The notes: generated from the letters alone by a model not told the origin. DNA of 64,000 nucleotides from Sanderia malayensis (GCA_013076295.1 RQOL01000616.1:682001-746000), one strand, 5' to 3'; shown: positions 9,208 through 19,701, counted from the stretch's first letter. Numbers and translations: made by a program.

Positions 9208-10809
9208 TCATCCATGTGGCTTTTCAAATGGTTTTAAACACTGGGCAGTGTATGTAGAATTGAATGAATTATGTGTGATGACAGCTCCATATAAATACTC
9301 AGAACACCACAATACAGTATAACATGTATATGTTATTATGAAACCAATTATCCACAACCATTTCTTTTTCCATACTCTCATAACTGGTATGTTAAAATAC
9401 CAGGTTTGCACGTGAATACAAATTGTATTAAATACCAAATCAACTGATGTGGCGATGGATATTCGCTGTAAGAACCTCATGAATAATGTATGTTTGTTGT
9501 TTGTGTCAATATCTTTGCCATAGTAATAGTTGAGTATTTCTACAAGAGCACAGCTCATCACAATTGTATCTGTTTCCAGAATCATACCAGCAATAGTTTG
9601 ATCTGCTTGCATTCTATTCATTGCTGCAAGTTTCATATCATTTCCATCATCGTCTCTTCCAACACAAGATCCACAAAAATATCTGTAGCATTTATTTCGA
9701 AAATTAACAGTCAATTTATCCAACAAGTTTTCAATTGCATGCACAAAACACAGTGCAATGAAAATTGCTGTCGTCTCAACATTGGCTTGTAAATACCGTG
9801 CAACAATACTCGTGATTGTATGAAAACCAACACTGAAAACAGAAAACCGTCCGGGTTTTGCAAACTCAAAAACATTAATAAGACAAACATTAGTCACTGC
9901 TTTTGGAATAATAAAGGCAACAGGCAGTAAAGAGGAAAATACAGCTTTTGTTATGTCAGATTTTGTTCTGCTATAGAGTGGCAAAAGTAAATAGTTCATC
10001 ATCAAAAGGATTGGAATTCCAAACACAAATGCAATGCCAAATTTCACTGCCAGTTTAATTCTCGAAAACGTGTTTCTTTTGAAATAGGCAGTGACTCTGT
10101 AAAAATTGAAGCATGCTATTGTTGCAAATAAAGCATTCAAAGGATACGAGGCCCATTTCCTATTATATACTCCATAGACACTGAGAAAAAGTCTGTATAT
10201 AGCATCCAGTGCTGCGGCAAACACATTCCATATTGGCAGATTCAACTCATGGACCCGCTTCCACCCAAAGACAAATATAAGTGAACAGAACGACCAAGAC
10301 TGGATAATCATCCCTTCTGCAACCTGTGCAGTTAATCGAATTCTTCTTACATTTATTGGCATTTCATACCAACGTGTGTTATAGCTGTAACAAGACTCAG
10401 CCAAGTTTATGTCCAACCATGCTAAAATTATAGCGATAAGTCCCCCGAACGTGCCACAAATGAGGGTGGTGGAAAATGAGCAAACAAAACTTTTGGCAAG
10501 AGATATTAAGTTGGTCGGCCTAACGTGTTTCCAATTTTGAATCGTGCTTTGCTGATCCTGAAACCTTCGGTAATCCATTGAACTTATTTCTCCATCATCT
10601 CCTTCATATTCAAAATATATGCCAGTTTTGATATCGTTATCAACGTTGTTCAAATTCTGACGTCCGAAAGATGATATGGTATCACCTTCTTGGGAATGGA
10701 AGCTTCTGCCTTCATTTTCACAGGCACTGACTAGCAGACCACTTCTTGTTTCATCAGTTAACTGATTTTCCCTGCCGTATCCATCGGTTTCTTGACCATC
10801 AGATTCCAT
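9208..10809 (-). CDS. Uncharacterised multipass membrane protein, paralogue A (533 aa)
   Basis: Intronless ORF of 533 codons. After a hydrophilic N-terminus of about 110 residues there are about ten hydrophobic segments, for example TTLICGTFGGLIAIILAW near the start and WLWIIGFIITYTCYTVLW near the C-terminus, ending in FEKPHG. I recognise no family; it shows no GPCR, ion-channel pore or transporter signature that I can name. Two close paralogues lie at 15108-16652 and 21873-23414. The first about 45 residues differ from the paralogues, and clear homology starts near NVDNDIKTGIYFEYEGDDGE. The gene converges on the kinase remnant at 8290. Motifs kept in all three copies include CYSYNTRWYEMP, GVYNRKWASYPLN and NYYYG. 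Transport, channel or receptor function are all open. Confidence 0.8.
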   Translation of the reverse strand: MESDGQETDGYGRENQLTDETRSGLLVSACENEGRSFHSQEGDTISSFGRQNLNNVDNDIKTGIYFEYEGDDGEISSMDYRRFQDQQSTIQNWKHVRPTNLISLAKSFVCSFSTTLICGTFGGLIAIILAWLDINLAESCYSYNTRWYEMPINVRRIRLTAQVAEGMIIQSWSFCSLIFVFGWKRVHELNLPIWNVFAAALDAIYRLFLSVYGVYNRKWASYPLNALFATIACFNFYRVTAYFKRNTFSRIKLAVKFGIAFVFGIPILLMMNYLLLPLYSRTKSDITKAVFSSLLPVAFIIPKAVTNVCLINVFEFAKPGRFSVFSVGFHTITSIVARYLQANVETTAIFIALCFVHAIENLLDKLTVNFRNKCYRYFCGSCVGRDDDGNDMKLAAMNRMQADQTIAGMILETDTIVMSCALVEILNYYYGKDIDTNNKHTLFMRFLQRISIATSVDLVFNTICIHVQTWYFNIPVMRVWKKKWLWIIGFIITYTCYTVLWCSEYLYGAVITHNSFNSTYTAQCLKPFEKPHG

Positions 10810-11721
10810 ACTTTAACAGGAAGGAAGCCTGTGTTTTATTTACGACGCTTTCGCAAGTTGGAGATCAAAATTGAAAATTACAATCAGTTCGAAACAAAAA
10901 TGAACTTAGCCGTGCCGTGCACACACTAAAGACAATGTTCTTTTTTTAAATGAGCATGTTCAAGTTTCTTAATATTTCTTGAGATTTGATTTCACATTCA
11001 CACATCAGTCTCGGTGGCTATCAAATTTATCTGCCAACCTCTCAACATTACACATAATAGGTTCGGATTACACAATAAAACCGAATGTCTGGGGTAAATA
11101 CGTGGCAAGAACACATAATACGCTATTTTATAAAAACCTACATCAGCAGGGCCCTAGTTCTCAAATTTCCAAATCTTGGCCGTACAGGCCATTTTTTAAC
11201 ATACCAACTACTGGGGAAATTTCCCCAGCAGGCCCAATACTTTCCCCATAGTGACAGGCGAAATCAGAAAAATTCCCCAGTTGCTTGGACCCATTCGATA
11301 ACTTGTCTTATCAAATTGCAAAGATTTCTTAGCTTTAAAATACTCTAAATAGTTTTTGTGTTCACAAATCTGAACTGTTACTATGCTTTCTTCCTTCTGA
11401 ACCATTAGCAATAGCTTCCAAGGCCTGCTGTTTTTGAGTTTTCAAAAATAAAAGAACCACGTAATAGGCAATCGTGCAATGAACTTTAAAAAGAGTAGGA
11501 CTTTATTAAAAAATTGTTTCAAAAAGAGAAGTGCACTCTTTAGCACTCTTTGTTTTTCTAAAGATTTATATGTTTTTGTAAAGAAAGTATGATTTTAAAA
11601 TTGTCAACGTGCAATAGACGTATTCTGCTTTGTATGTGTGACTTCAGGACATTGTCGACATAAGGATTTCCAGTTTTTTGTGGATCGTTTGAAAAATTTT
11701 CCCCACTAGTTAGAATTCCTT
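10810..11721. other. Intergenic between copies A and B
   Basis: Presumed 5' flank of membrane-protein gene A. It shares no obvious sequence with the upstream regions of genes B and C. AT-rich, with a short stretch of repeated GGGGAAATTTCCCC-type sequence at about 11215-11280. No gene seen. Confidence 0.5.
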
Positions 11722-12056
11722 AAAAAATGCTTTTTGGCCGTATGCTAAATTAACCCATATCTTTTCTCCATCTTTCACTCTGTGTCCGTCCCTCAAGCGC
11801 ATAAAATACACTCAACTTGGAAACAGCCTCGTTTGAACTCTTCGACTCATATTAAACAGCCTCGTTGAAACTTTTGGATGATAAAAGGAAATAACATGCA
11901 AACCTTCCAGAAACTACAAAATGTATTTTTCCCAAAAAGATATGAAAATACACATTTGAACGTTTTATCCTCACATGCATCATGATTAATACTTCTCGTT
12001 CAGTTCCACGTGGTCATTCAAAAAAGATCTGACCCCTTGTGAAGTCATAGAATAAA

Positions 12057-12841
12057 GAGGGTCCTGAAGGGGGGTGTCTAATCCCATTTCCCAGTCTATT
12101 TTTCTTCAAAATCCCATTCGTTGTCTTCATAATCCCATTCCCAGTCTATGTTTTTTTTTTAAATCCCATTGTATGTCATATGATTTTATGCTCGCAAACC
12201 CCTTCTCTCCTAATTTAGTATTTTGTTTTACTAGTTATTTTTAGCGCACTTAAGGTTCATTTAGTTGATATAATAATTCATGAACCATAATTGTCTTCTA
12301 TTCGGTCACAAAACAGATGTGGGTTTGGTGACGGACCATGATGTTCAATACTGCTTTCTACTATGGGCAGTTCCAGTTAGAGAAGTTATGATTGAATGGC
12401 GTATTGTCACCCCCAGTCCGGGATGCGTCATCAACATAGGCTAAATATATGTGTATGTAGCATGTGTACATATCACTATGAAACTCTAATAAAAAAAGTG
12501 TGCGCATGACTTAGTGTGATCTGCTTGGGGATTGGGAACTACATTCTCTTGAAATGACATGTTCAGTCTGCGTGAAAATGACAGACTATAGTCTAGCTAG
12601 AAAGGTCTTAAAATGTTATTTATTACGTTCAAATATTAAACAATTACATTTTCATTAAAAACTACTTATTAAAATTCATTTTCCATGTAATTTTAGAATG
12701 GTAAAAAGTGAATCCCATTCCCATCTGGTGTTCTATTCACCATTCCCAGGAAACAAAATCCCAGTCCCAGTACATCCAATCCCATTTTCCCAGCCCAAAA
12801 TCAGGCCAATCCCATTCCCATTCTACCCCTTCAGGACCCTC
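12057..12841. mobile_element. Non-autonomous TIR element, 785 bp, 6-bp target duplication
   Basis: Perfect 16-bp terminal inverted repeats GAGGGTCCTGAAGGGG / CCCCTTCAGGACCCTC, flanked by AATAAA at 12051-12056 and 12842-12847. Copy C has a single AATAAA at the matching place (within 20001-20010, AGAATAAACATG), which is the empty site. The interior has TCCCATTCCCAG-type repeats near both ends and no ORF of note. A 6-bp duplication is unusual among the common superfamilies; I do not assign one. Confidence 0.88.
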
Positions 12842-12955
12842 AATAAACATGTTTGAATTTCTATTTCCATGATAGGTCAGAAGCCTTAGCGATGGAAGAT
12901 AAATGCGCTCAGGAATGCACTGCAGCATTTAGGTAAATAGAGAAACCTCCTAGTA

Positions 12956-13176
12956 CAGTAAAAACCCGCATATAAAGAACCAATCACTCCTAAGAACCCA
13001 CAGCCTGAAATCTCAGTATTTCTATGTATTTATTCATGGCAACATATAGTTAAAATTTAGATTCATTCAACTTTAGAACACCTGTTCCAAGATAAATTTC
13101 TTTAAATATGTTTTATTGCTAAGAACCAAAATAGACTCTATGTGAAAATCAAGGTTTTATGTACCGGTTTTTACTG
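12956..13176. mobile_element. Old MITE with CAGTAAAAACC ends (copy B)
   Basis: Bounded by CAGTAAAAACCCG and CGGTTTTTACTG, the CAGT termini typical of Tc1/mariner-like elements, with TA on the left and CA on the right. The same element lies at the same place in copy C (20116-20331), so it was inserted before the B/C duplication. It lies in a kinase intron. Confidence 0.7.
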
Positions 13177-13607
13177 CATGCAGGGTTCTCGGCTTTCCTA
13201 TTTAGCACAGGGCTTCACCCTAGTTAATGTACGTGCATTGCATACGTGAATGCTTATTACGACTGTGTATGCTTCCCTGGATAGTAATAGTGACATGTCA
13301 CCAGGGTATAATGCCTCACCCGCCAGTTGCCTAGGGTATAATTCACGGAATACGTAATCTGGAATGAATCGTGATAAAATGAATACCTGGTTCTGCATGT
13401 TTTATTGCAGGGCACCAGAGCTCTTCAATGTTCAATCGCAGTGCGTGATCGATGAAAGAACTGATGTTTGGTCGTTGGGTTGTACACTGTATGCCATGGC
13501 TTATTACAATAGTCCTTGCGATGGATCTGCTCTATCTGCCTTGAGTGGTAGAATACGCATTCCTGAAGACAGGTGAAACATTTCTTTAGTAATCAACAAA
13601 AGTCATA

Positions 13608-14160
13608 CCGTATTTCCTCTATTAATCGCCCGGGCGCTTATTAAATATTTCACAAAATTGGGTGGGCGCTTAATAGAGCTGGGCGCTTATTAGAGGGGGG
13701 CGGTTATTTCATAATCCTAAAATTTTAACACCAAACATCTTCAAATACAAAACAATAATCTTATATAATCTTGGAACTTATAAGACAACGAACAGTGGAG
13801 AAGAGCTAGTAAATGCTATCTTAGCATTTTTTCAGAAGAAATGAAGAAGCGACAGCATGGTAAAGCCGCACACATAGACATTGAATTGACAAACATTAAA
13901 AATGGATATTTTCTTTAAGATATAATGACTAACTCTGGTCTTAAACTTATGTTGCCATTGATAAAAGAAAGGAAATGATGTCTATTCACATTTATCTACG
14001 CTATTATTTGAACCAAACAGTGAAAATGTAAGAATTCTATTAACCGCCCCGGGCGGTTAATAGAGGGGGGCGCTTATTTCACACTTTTTGATTTTAGGGT
14101 GGGCGCTTATTGGAGGGGGGGCGGTTAATAGAGGGTGGGCGCTTAATAGAGGAAATACGG
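13608..14160. mobile_element. MITE with 'CCGTATTTCCTCTATTAA' ends, 553 bp, TA duplication
   Basis: Ends CCGTATTTCCTCTATTAA and TTAATAGAGGAAATACGG form an 18-bp inverted repeat. TA flanks both sides (13606-13607, 14161-14162). Copy C has the unoccupied site AAAAGTCATATTTACAAC at about 20753-20770. The interior has GGGCGCTTATTAGAGGGG-type blocks on both arms and no transposase. Same architecture as 8705-9172 and 18927-19334, but different end sequence. Confidence 0.88.
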
Positions 14161-15107
14161 TATTTACAACTAGCTACGACATCAAAAAGTAAGCGACTGG
14201 TTATATGGAATGGGACTCTCAGATCTTCGTTGTTGGGTTATGTGATAAAATGTCCACAGAACGGGGACAATTTTCACCCTCAGAGTTACATGCGTGCCCT
14301 ATACGAACATGTTAGAAGCAAATAAACCAGTTGATAGCCAGAAAAACGTCCTGTCCCACTTTACCGGAAATTTTTTTTCATATCTGGTACAAAACCCTTG
14401 AAATTTGTTCGTCATTGCTTCGTTCCTGCTGGTCCAGACAATTCATTTCGTATAACTAGTCCATGATTACTTTATTGCACAAGGATCGTGTAACCACTTA
14501 ATGATTTTTATACGTATTTGTCCAATAATGTTATGCATATTTATTTTCAGTCGATATTCCTTAGAGTTCAATGATTTAACATTCTACATTTTGCAAGTGG
14601 AACCGAACGACAGACCTTTCGTTAAAGATATTATTAAGAAAATGAACTCACGATTTCCTGCCGAAAATACTTAGTATAACGATAAGCTACAGGCAAAATT
14701 GTAGGCAATAGAAATTATCTTGGTTTCAGAATACTAAAAAATTTAATTATTTTGAATCATTACCATAATGAAGTTCCGAGTATGAAATTCTCAACTTCAA
14801 ACGAAAAGTAACAGTCGATGTGGACATTTTAAATATGAATTATAAGTATTTAATTATAGTGGGAAAGTATATATACACGTAGTTTGCAAAGCAGGAAATA
14901 CCTAATAATTCCATATTATACAATGCAAAAGAACGTCCAGAAAAATAATCAAGACATTCAATATTTTAACTTCACACCTAAACTGAGATGTGCCTTTTAC
15001 ACTTACACTGAAGGTATGTCTAATTTGCCTAATTACAGGCTTGTATGTGAGAGAAAATGTCGTATGAGTCCTTATGTGGATTTGTTTCAACCTCGTAACA
15101 AAAGTGT

Positions 15108-16652
15108 TCATCCATGTGGCTTTTCAAATGGTTTTAAACACTGGGCAGTGTATGTAGAATTAAATGAATTGTGTGTGATGACAGCTCCATATAAATACTC
15201 AGAACACCACAATACAGTATAACATGTATATGTTATTATGAAACCAATTATCCACAACCATTTCTTTTTCCATACTCTCATAACTGGTATGTTAAAATAC
15301 CAGGTTTGCACGTGAATACATATTGTATTAAATACCAAATCAACTGATGTGGCGATGGTTATACGCTGTAAGAACCTCATGAATAATGTATGTTTGTTGT
15401 TTGTGTCAATATCTTTGCCATAGTAATAGTTGAGTATTTCTACAAGAGCACAGCTCATCACAATTGTATCTGTTTCCAGAATCATCCCAGCAATAGATTG
15501 CTCTGCTTGCATTCTGTTCATTGCTGCAAGTTTCATATCATTTCCATTTTCGTTTCTTCCAACACAAGATCCACAAAAATATCTGTAGCATTTATTTCGA
15601 AAATTAACAGTCAATTTATCTAATAAATTTTCAATTGCATGCACAAAACACAGTGCAATGAAAATTGCTGTCGTCTCAACATTAGCTTGTAAATACCGTG
15701 CAACGATGCTCGTGATTGTATGAAAACCAACACTGAAAACAGAAAACCGTCCTGGTTTGGCAAACTCAAAAACATTAACAAGACAAACATTAATCACTGC
15801 TTTTGGAACAATAAAAACAACAGGCAGTAAAGAGGAGAATACAGCCTTTGTTATGTCAGACTTTGTTCTGCTATAGATTGGCAAAAGTAAATAGTTAATC
15901 GCCCCAAAGATTGGAATTCCAAACACAAATGCAATGCCAAATTTCAATGCCAGTTTAACCCTCAAAAACGTTTTTCTTTCAAAGTTAGAAGTGACTCTGT
16001 AAAAATTGAAGCATGTTATTGTTGCAAATAAAACATTCAAAGGATATGAGGCCCATTTCCTATTATATACTCCATAGACACTGAGAAAAAGTCTGTATAT
16101 AGCATCAAGTGCTGCGGCAAACACATTCCATATTGGCAGATTCAACTCATGGACCCGCTTCCACCCAAAGACAAATATAAGTGAACAGAACGTCCAAGAC
16201 TGAATAATCATCCCTTCTGCAACCTGTGCAGTTAATCGAATTCTTCTTACATTTATTGGCATTTCATACCAACGTGTGTTATAGCTATAGCAAGACTCAG
16301 CCAAGTTTATGTCCAGCCATGCTAAAATTATAGCGATAAGTCCCCCCAACGTGCCACAAATGAGGGTGGTGGAAAATGAGCAAACAAAACTTTTGGCAAG
16401 AGATATTAATTTGTTCGGCCTAACGTATTTCCAATTTTGAATTGTACTTTGCTGATCGTGAAATCTTTGGTAATCCATTGAACTTGTTTCTCCATCATCT
16501 CCTTCATATTCAAAATATATGCCAGTTTTGATATCCTCATCCAAGTTGATATTCAAATTTTGTTGTTCCAATGATGGTGTACCACTGAACGTTGAGAAAT
16601 TGTCATCTTCAATGAGAAAAACGTCTTGGTCATTGTCACCATCCAAAGTCAT
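15108..16652 (-). CDS. Uncharacterised multipass membrane protein, paralogue B (514 aa)
   Basis: Intronless ORF, nearly identical by eye to paralogue C over its whole length, including the N-terminus MTLDGDNDQDVFLIEDDNFS. About ten hydrophobic segments, no recognised family. The acidic N-terminus and the conserved NVETTAIFIALCFVHAIENL segment are shared with A and C. The upstream 500 bp (16653-17193) is also shared with C, so B and C probably share promoter sequence, unlike A. Differences from C are scattered single residues with no stop or frameshift. Confidence 0.82.
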   Translation of the reverse strand: MTLDGDNDQDVFLIEDDNFSTFSGTPSLEQQNLNINLDEDIKTGIYFEYEGDDGETSSMDYQRFHDQQSTIQNWKYVRPNKLISLAKSFVCSFSTTLICGTLGGLIAIILAWLDINLAESCYSYNTRWYEMPINVRRIRLTAQVAEGMIIQSWTFCSLIFVFGWKRVHELNLPIWNVFAAALDAIYRLFLSVYGVYNRKWASYPLNVLFATITCFNFYRVTSNFERKTFLRVKLALKFGIAFVFGIPIFGAINYLLLPIYSRTKSDITKAVFSSLLPVVFIVPKAVINVCLVNVFEFAKPGRFSVFSVGFHTITSIVARYLQANVETTAIFIALCFVHAIENLLDKLTVNFRNKCYRYFCGSCVGRNENGNDMKLAAMNRMQAEQSIAGMILETDTIVMSCALVEILNYYYGKDIDTNNKHTLFMRFLQRITIATSVDLVFNTICIHVQTWYFNIPVMRVWKKKWLWIIGFIITYTCYTVLWCSEYLYGAVITHNSFNSTYTAQCLKPFEKPHG

Positions 16653-17193
16653 GTTGCAATAAAAGTGAAAGTAGCAGTTACGTTAGTTAGCACCAAACGT
16701 TATCAAGGAGTTGTTTTCATTAACTCCTTTGGAGTTGTTTTAGATTCGGTAAGAAACTAAAAAGAGAGATTCGAGTGAATAAGGCCTTCTCTGAAAAGTG
16801 GTTACTTCATAGTGTGTTGGAATAATTGTTAACTGAAGGGTAACATTACTGATTGTCTCTAATAATGACATTGGAATTTCTCAAGGTGAAAATTTCTATG
16901 GTGTTTGAATAATGTTTGTATTCTCATGTAAATTGCTCAGAAGAGGATAAGCCACGTTGTCAAGGAAATACTGTTCTTTTTTCGATTGTATGTTTGGTAT
17001 TTAGGCAGCACACTTCCTACCTGAATTTGCAGTCATTATGATGGATCTGCTCATAATCGTCATTCGCTAAAGTTAGAGTTAATATCAATGTATTGAGTTA
17101 TATATAGTTTATAGCTTCTTGTTACAGCCGAACTTCTAATAACGGTCACATGTAGATCCAAGCACAAGTGGTCGTTAATGGCAGGTGGCCCTT

Positions 17194-17727
17194 TACAGTC
17201 ATGTCCCTTCGCATCCGTCACTGTTCTAGAGCTTCGATCAGCCCGTTGTACTTGCTAATCAGCACATATGGATCCATATTTCATTCTTTTATATTCACGA
17301 CAACATGTGTTTGAGTCGATGCACATGCAGGTTCAGGGTTTCATTGTTATCGAAAAGCTTTTATTGGAGAGAAGCCACAGCACACACAGCCAATAGAATC
17401 CTTGTTAATTACATTTGTGATCCACGCAGGTCAAATATTTGTGAAGATTTATAGAAATACACACAGCTGATTGAAGGGATCAGCTGTGTCACGTTTATCA
17501 GTGATAGAGAGCTTTAAAGCTATCATTGTCTACATGACACGATGTTCTTGTGATTTGGGCTTCGAGCAAAGTTCATTCACTCACTGTTTTTTGGTAGACT
17601 CTTTACATTGCATCCCTGTGCCTCACTCCCTAAGTCACAGGGACGCAATGTAGTGACAAGTCCCTTGTGTTGAGCGAATTGTGATTTTTAGTAGAGATTT
17701 TCTACAGCAGTGTCGAGAGGAACCTTG
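17194..17727. other. Spacer between copies B and C
   Basis: Unique sequence separating the two units; no gene recognised. Holds a hairpin-forming repeat at 17604-17652. Confidence 0.5.
17604..17652. repeat. Inverted repeat / hairpin, 17-bp arms
   Basis: TACATTGCATCCCTGTG at 17604-17620 pairs with CACAGGGACGCAATGTA at 17636-17652 with one mismatch and a 15-nt loop. It could be a palindromic repeat family member; nothing shows that it is transcribed. Confidence 0.7.
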
Positions 17728-17812
17728 TATTTTGGCCGTATGCTAAATTAACCCATATCTTTTCTCCATCTCTGACTCTGTGTCCATCAAGCGCATAAAT
17801 ACACTCAACTCG

Positions 17813-17906
17813 GAAACAACCTCGTTTGAACTCTTGGACTCATATTAAACAGCCTCGTTTGAACTCTTCGACTCATATTAAACAGCCTCGTTTGAACTCT
17901 TGGATC
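17813..17906. repeat. 33-bp tandem repeat, about 3 units
   Basis: Units of AACAGCCTCGTTTGAACTCT plus TCGACTCATATTA. The equivalent place in copy B (about 11823-11875) has about two units, so the count differs between paralogous copies. Confidence 0.8.
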
Positions 17907-18926
17907 ATAAAAGGAAACAACATGCAGACCTTTTAGGAACTACAAAATGTATTTTTCCCAAAAAGATATGAAAATACACGTTTTATCCTCAAATGCCTCA
18001 TGATTAATACGACTCCAACACAATGCAAGCACATCAATTGCAACGTACGAAAAGCAGATAGATACACTGTTGTTTACATGCAATCCTACCAATGTTTATC
18101 ATTTTGTTTTTTATCGTTTTAGCATTCTCATTTGTTCAGTTGGTAAGAAATGGAGATGACTTATATGCATTGGTGAGAAGCATATATTTGTTGTCAGGAT
18201 GCTCTGTTTAAGAAACCTTTACCACAAAGTAGCCACAGAATTTCGGTTCTTGTTCTTTTAGAAACGAGTGCTCATTCAAGTTCCAGAGCATGAACAGGTA
18301 ACACAGAATGCTTTTATTTTGATGATAATGCTGGGAAATCAATTCTAATAGCATATCCTCAATTCTACCTGAACAAATAATGCCATGTTTTCGACTCTTC
18401 AGATGGTAACAAGAGAAGTAAACGCCCATAATATGTTATCACATCCAAACGTCATGCCTCTCGTTGACTACGAGGTTGTTTCAAAAGGAGATGATAAAGA
18501 GGCTAGGTTGCTATTTCCATATTACAAGGTATTTTAATGCAATATTGTCCTTTCCCTCGTCATGCCATGTTTAACGTTCAAAATATGTGGTGTAGAGAGG
18601 CGTTGAGCCTGAAAAACCTGAACCTTTTCTTGAAACTGTTTCGTTTCAGAACGGCTGCATCCAAGAGCTGATTGAAAATTCCCAGTCACGCGGAGACAGG
18701 ATAGCAGAGAAGAAAATATTAAATATATTTCGATCGCCATGTGATGCAGTGGATGCATTTCATTGCCACAATCCTCCTTACGCACACAGGGATATCAAGG
18801 TAAACACTTTTGCGTTAATTTGCTAGAAATTGTATTCCTAACTCAAAGTCAGCAATCAATCTCAAAATATAATAGTGCATATTTCTAATATCGCACATCT
18901 CATTGGCGAACGTATTTCGTTTGATA

Positions 18927-19334
18927 CCGTAAATTCTCTCTTTAGCACCCCTGGGGGCTTATTGCAATCAACCACTTTTGAGGGGGGCTTATAAGAGAGG
19001 GGGCTTAATTGAGAGGGGGGCTTAATAACCAATAATGAACGTATTGTACAAGAAATTAGAAAAAAGGTGGAAAGTCTCAAACATATGAAAATAACAGAAG
19101 AGCCAGTCACGTCAAAAAACGTTATCCGCAGTATATAAATGATTAAGTTTGAATTATGATATCCTAACAATAATTTTAATGTCAAAAATCTGATGTCAAA
19201 ATGATGTCGAATACTAAGACAAATTTTGAGGGGAGCTTAATTGAGAGGGGGGCTCAATAAATATTTGCTCTTGAAAAGGGGGCTTATAAGGGAGGGGGCT
19301 TAATTGAGAGGGGGGCTAAATAGATAATTTACGG
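18927..19334. mobile_element. MITE with 'CCGTAAATT' ends, 408 bp
   Basis: CCGTAAATTCTCTC on the left and a related imperfect ATAATTTACGG on the right, with TA on each side (18925-18926, 19335-19336). The interior has GGGGGCTTAATTGAGAGGGG blocks. Same architecture as the elements at 8705 and 13608. It lies in the intron between the HRD and DMG exons of the copy C kinase. Confidence 0.75.
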
Positions 19335-19539
19335 TAATTGTACTTTGCCATTTCCCGCTCGCATATATGCTGGTATAATAATATTTCTTGACTTCTTCAG
19401 CCTCACAACGTCTTGTTTAAAGATGATGGAAGCATATGTTTAATGGATATGGGAAGTGTGGATTTGGCTCGTGTAAATATAACTTGCAGGTGGGTTGTGC
19501 TATTTGCAGTCACGCTTGTGAGTTCTAGAGCTGACCGGA

Positions 19540-19650
19540 TTGCAGGAACTTTTACTGCAAGCAAGAACAGTGTGTACGAAATTCCTCCCGATTGGTCATT
19601 TCAATACATGTGCACTGGAAAATCCGCAAATCATGAACAATATGATTGTG
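19540..19650 (+). pseudogene. Reeler-domain gene fragment inside kinase intron
   Basis: In frame it reads LLLQARTVCTKFLPIGHFNT then CALENP, matching LLQARTVDTKFLPIGHFNTS of the Reeler gene at 24907-25281. Only part of that exon is present, with no signal peptide or downstream exon. It lies between the DMG exon and the next exon of the copy C kinase and is absent from copy B, within the segment that B lacks. Confidence 0.8.
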
Positions 19651-19701
19651 AGTTATACTGACGAGCTGTCAATTGTCTCACATGGTGGAGAGGTGGGTGA
19701 G

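Larger units (their letters stand above)
8175..10640. repeat. Tandem locus copy A (kinase 3' end plus membrane-protein gene)
   Basis: From about 8175 the sequence follows copies B (from about 14435) and C (from about 21220) through the last kinase exon and the membrane-protein gene. Similarity fades inside the N-terminal codons of the membrane gene at about 10640. It is the shortest and most diverged of the three units. Confidence 0.8.
12876..14674 (+). pseudogene. STK16-like kinase, C-terminal exons only (copy B)
   Basis: Three exons with good splice sites and matching phases: 12876-12932 (SEALAMEDKCAQECTAAF), 13411-13572 (RAPELFNVQSQCVIDERTDV, then WSLGCTLYAM) and 14551-14674 ending in TAG at 14672-14674. 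The APE motif and the DVWSLGC block identify subdomains VIII-IX of a protein kinase, and FNVQSQCVIDERTDVWSLGC is characteristic of STK16 (MPSK1/PKL12), a Golgi-associated NAK-family kinase. The exons carrying the ATP-binding Lys, HRD loop and DMG motif are missing: the segment is deleted relative to copy C. The remaining exons are intact, but a protein from them could not be an active kinase. Two transposable elements sit in its introns. Confidence 0.82.
11722..17193. repeat. Tandem locus copy B
   Basis: Matches copy C (17728-23933) from TTTGGCCGTATGCTAAATTA to GTTAATGGCAGGTGGCC. Relative to C it lacks the segment corresponding to about 18010-19950, which carries five kinase exons, and it has two extra elements (12057-12841 and 13608-14160). 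Confidence 0.85.

Noticed and set aside
9490..9792. Plus-strand open frames over the membrane-protein genes (also 15390-15623, 22155-22388)
   Set aside because: Antisense shadows of strongly conserved coding sequence on the other strand; they recur only because the paralogues are similar.
12737..12928. Trp/Asp-rich minus-strand frame (WEWDWPDFGLGKWDW)
   Set aside because: Translation of the TCCCATTCCCA repeats at the end of the TIR element at 12057-12841.
17328..17380. Possible first kinase exon for copy C (FIVIEKLLLER)
   Set aside because: It resembles the strand before a Gly loop, but it lacks the Gly motif and has no donor joining it in frame to 18123.
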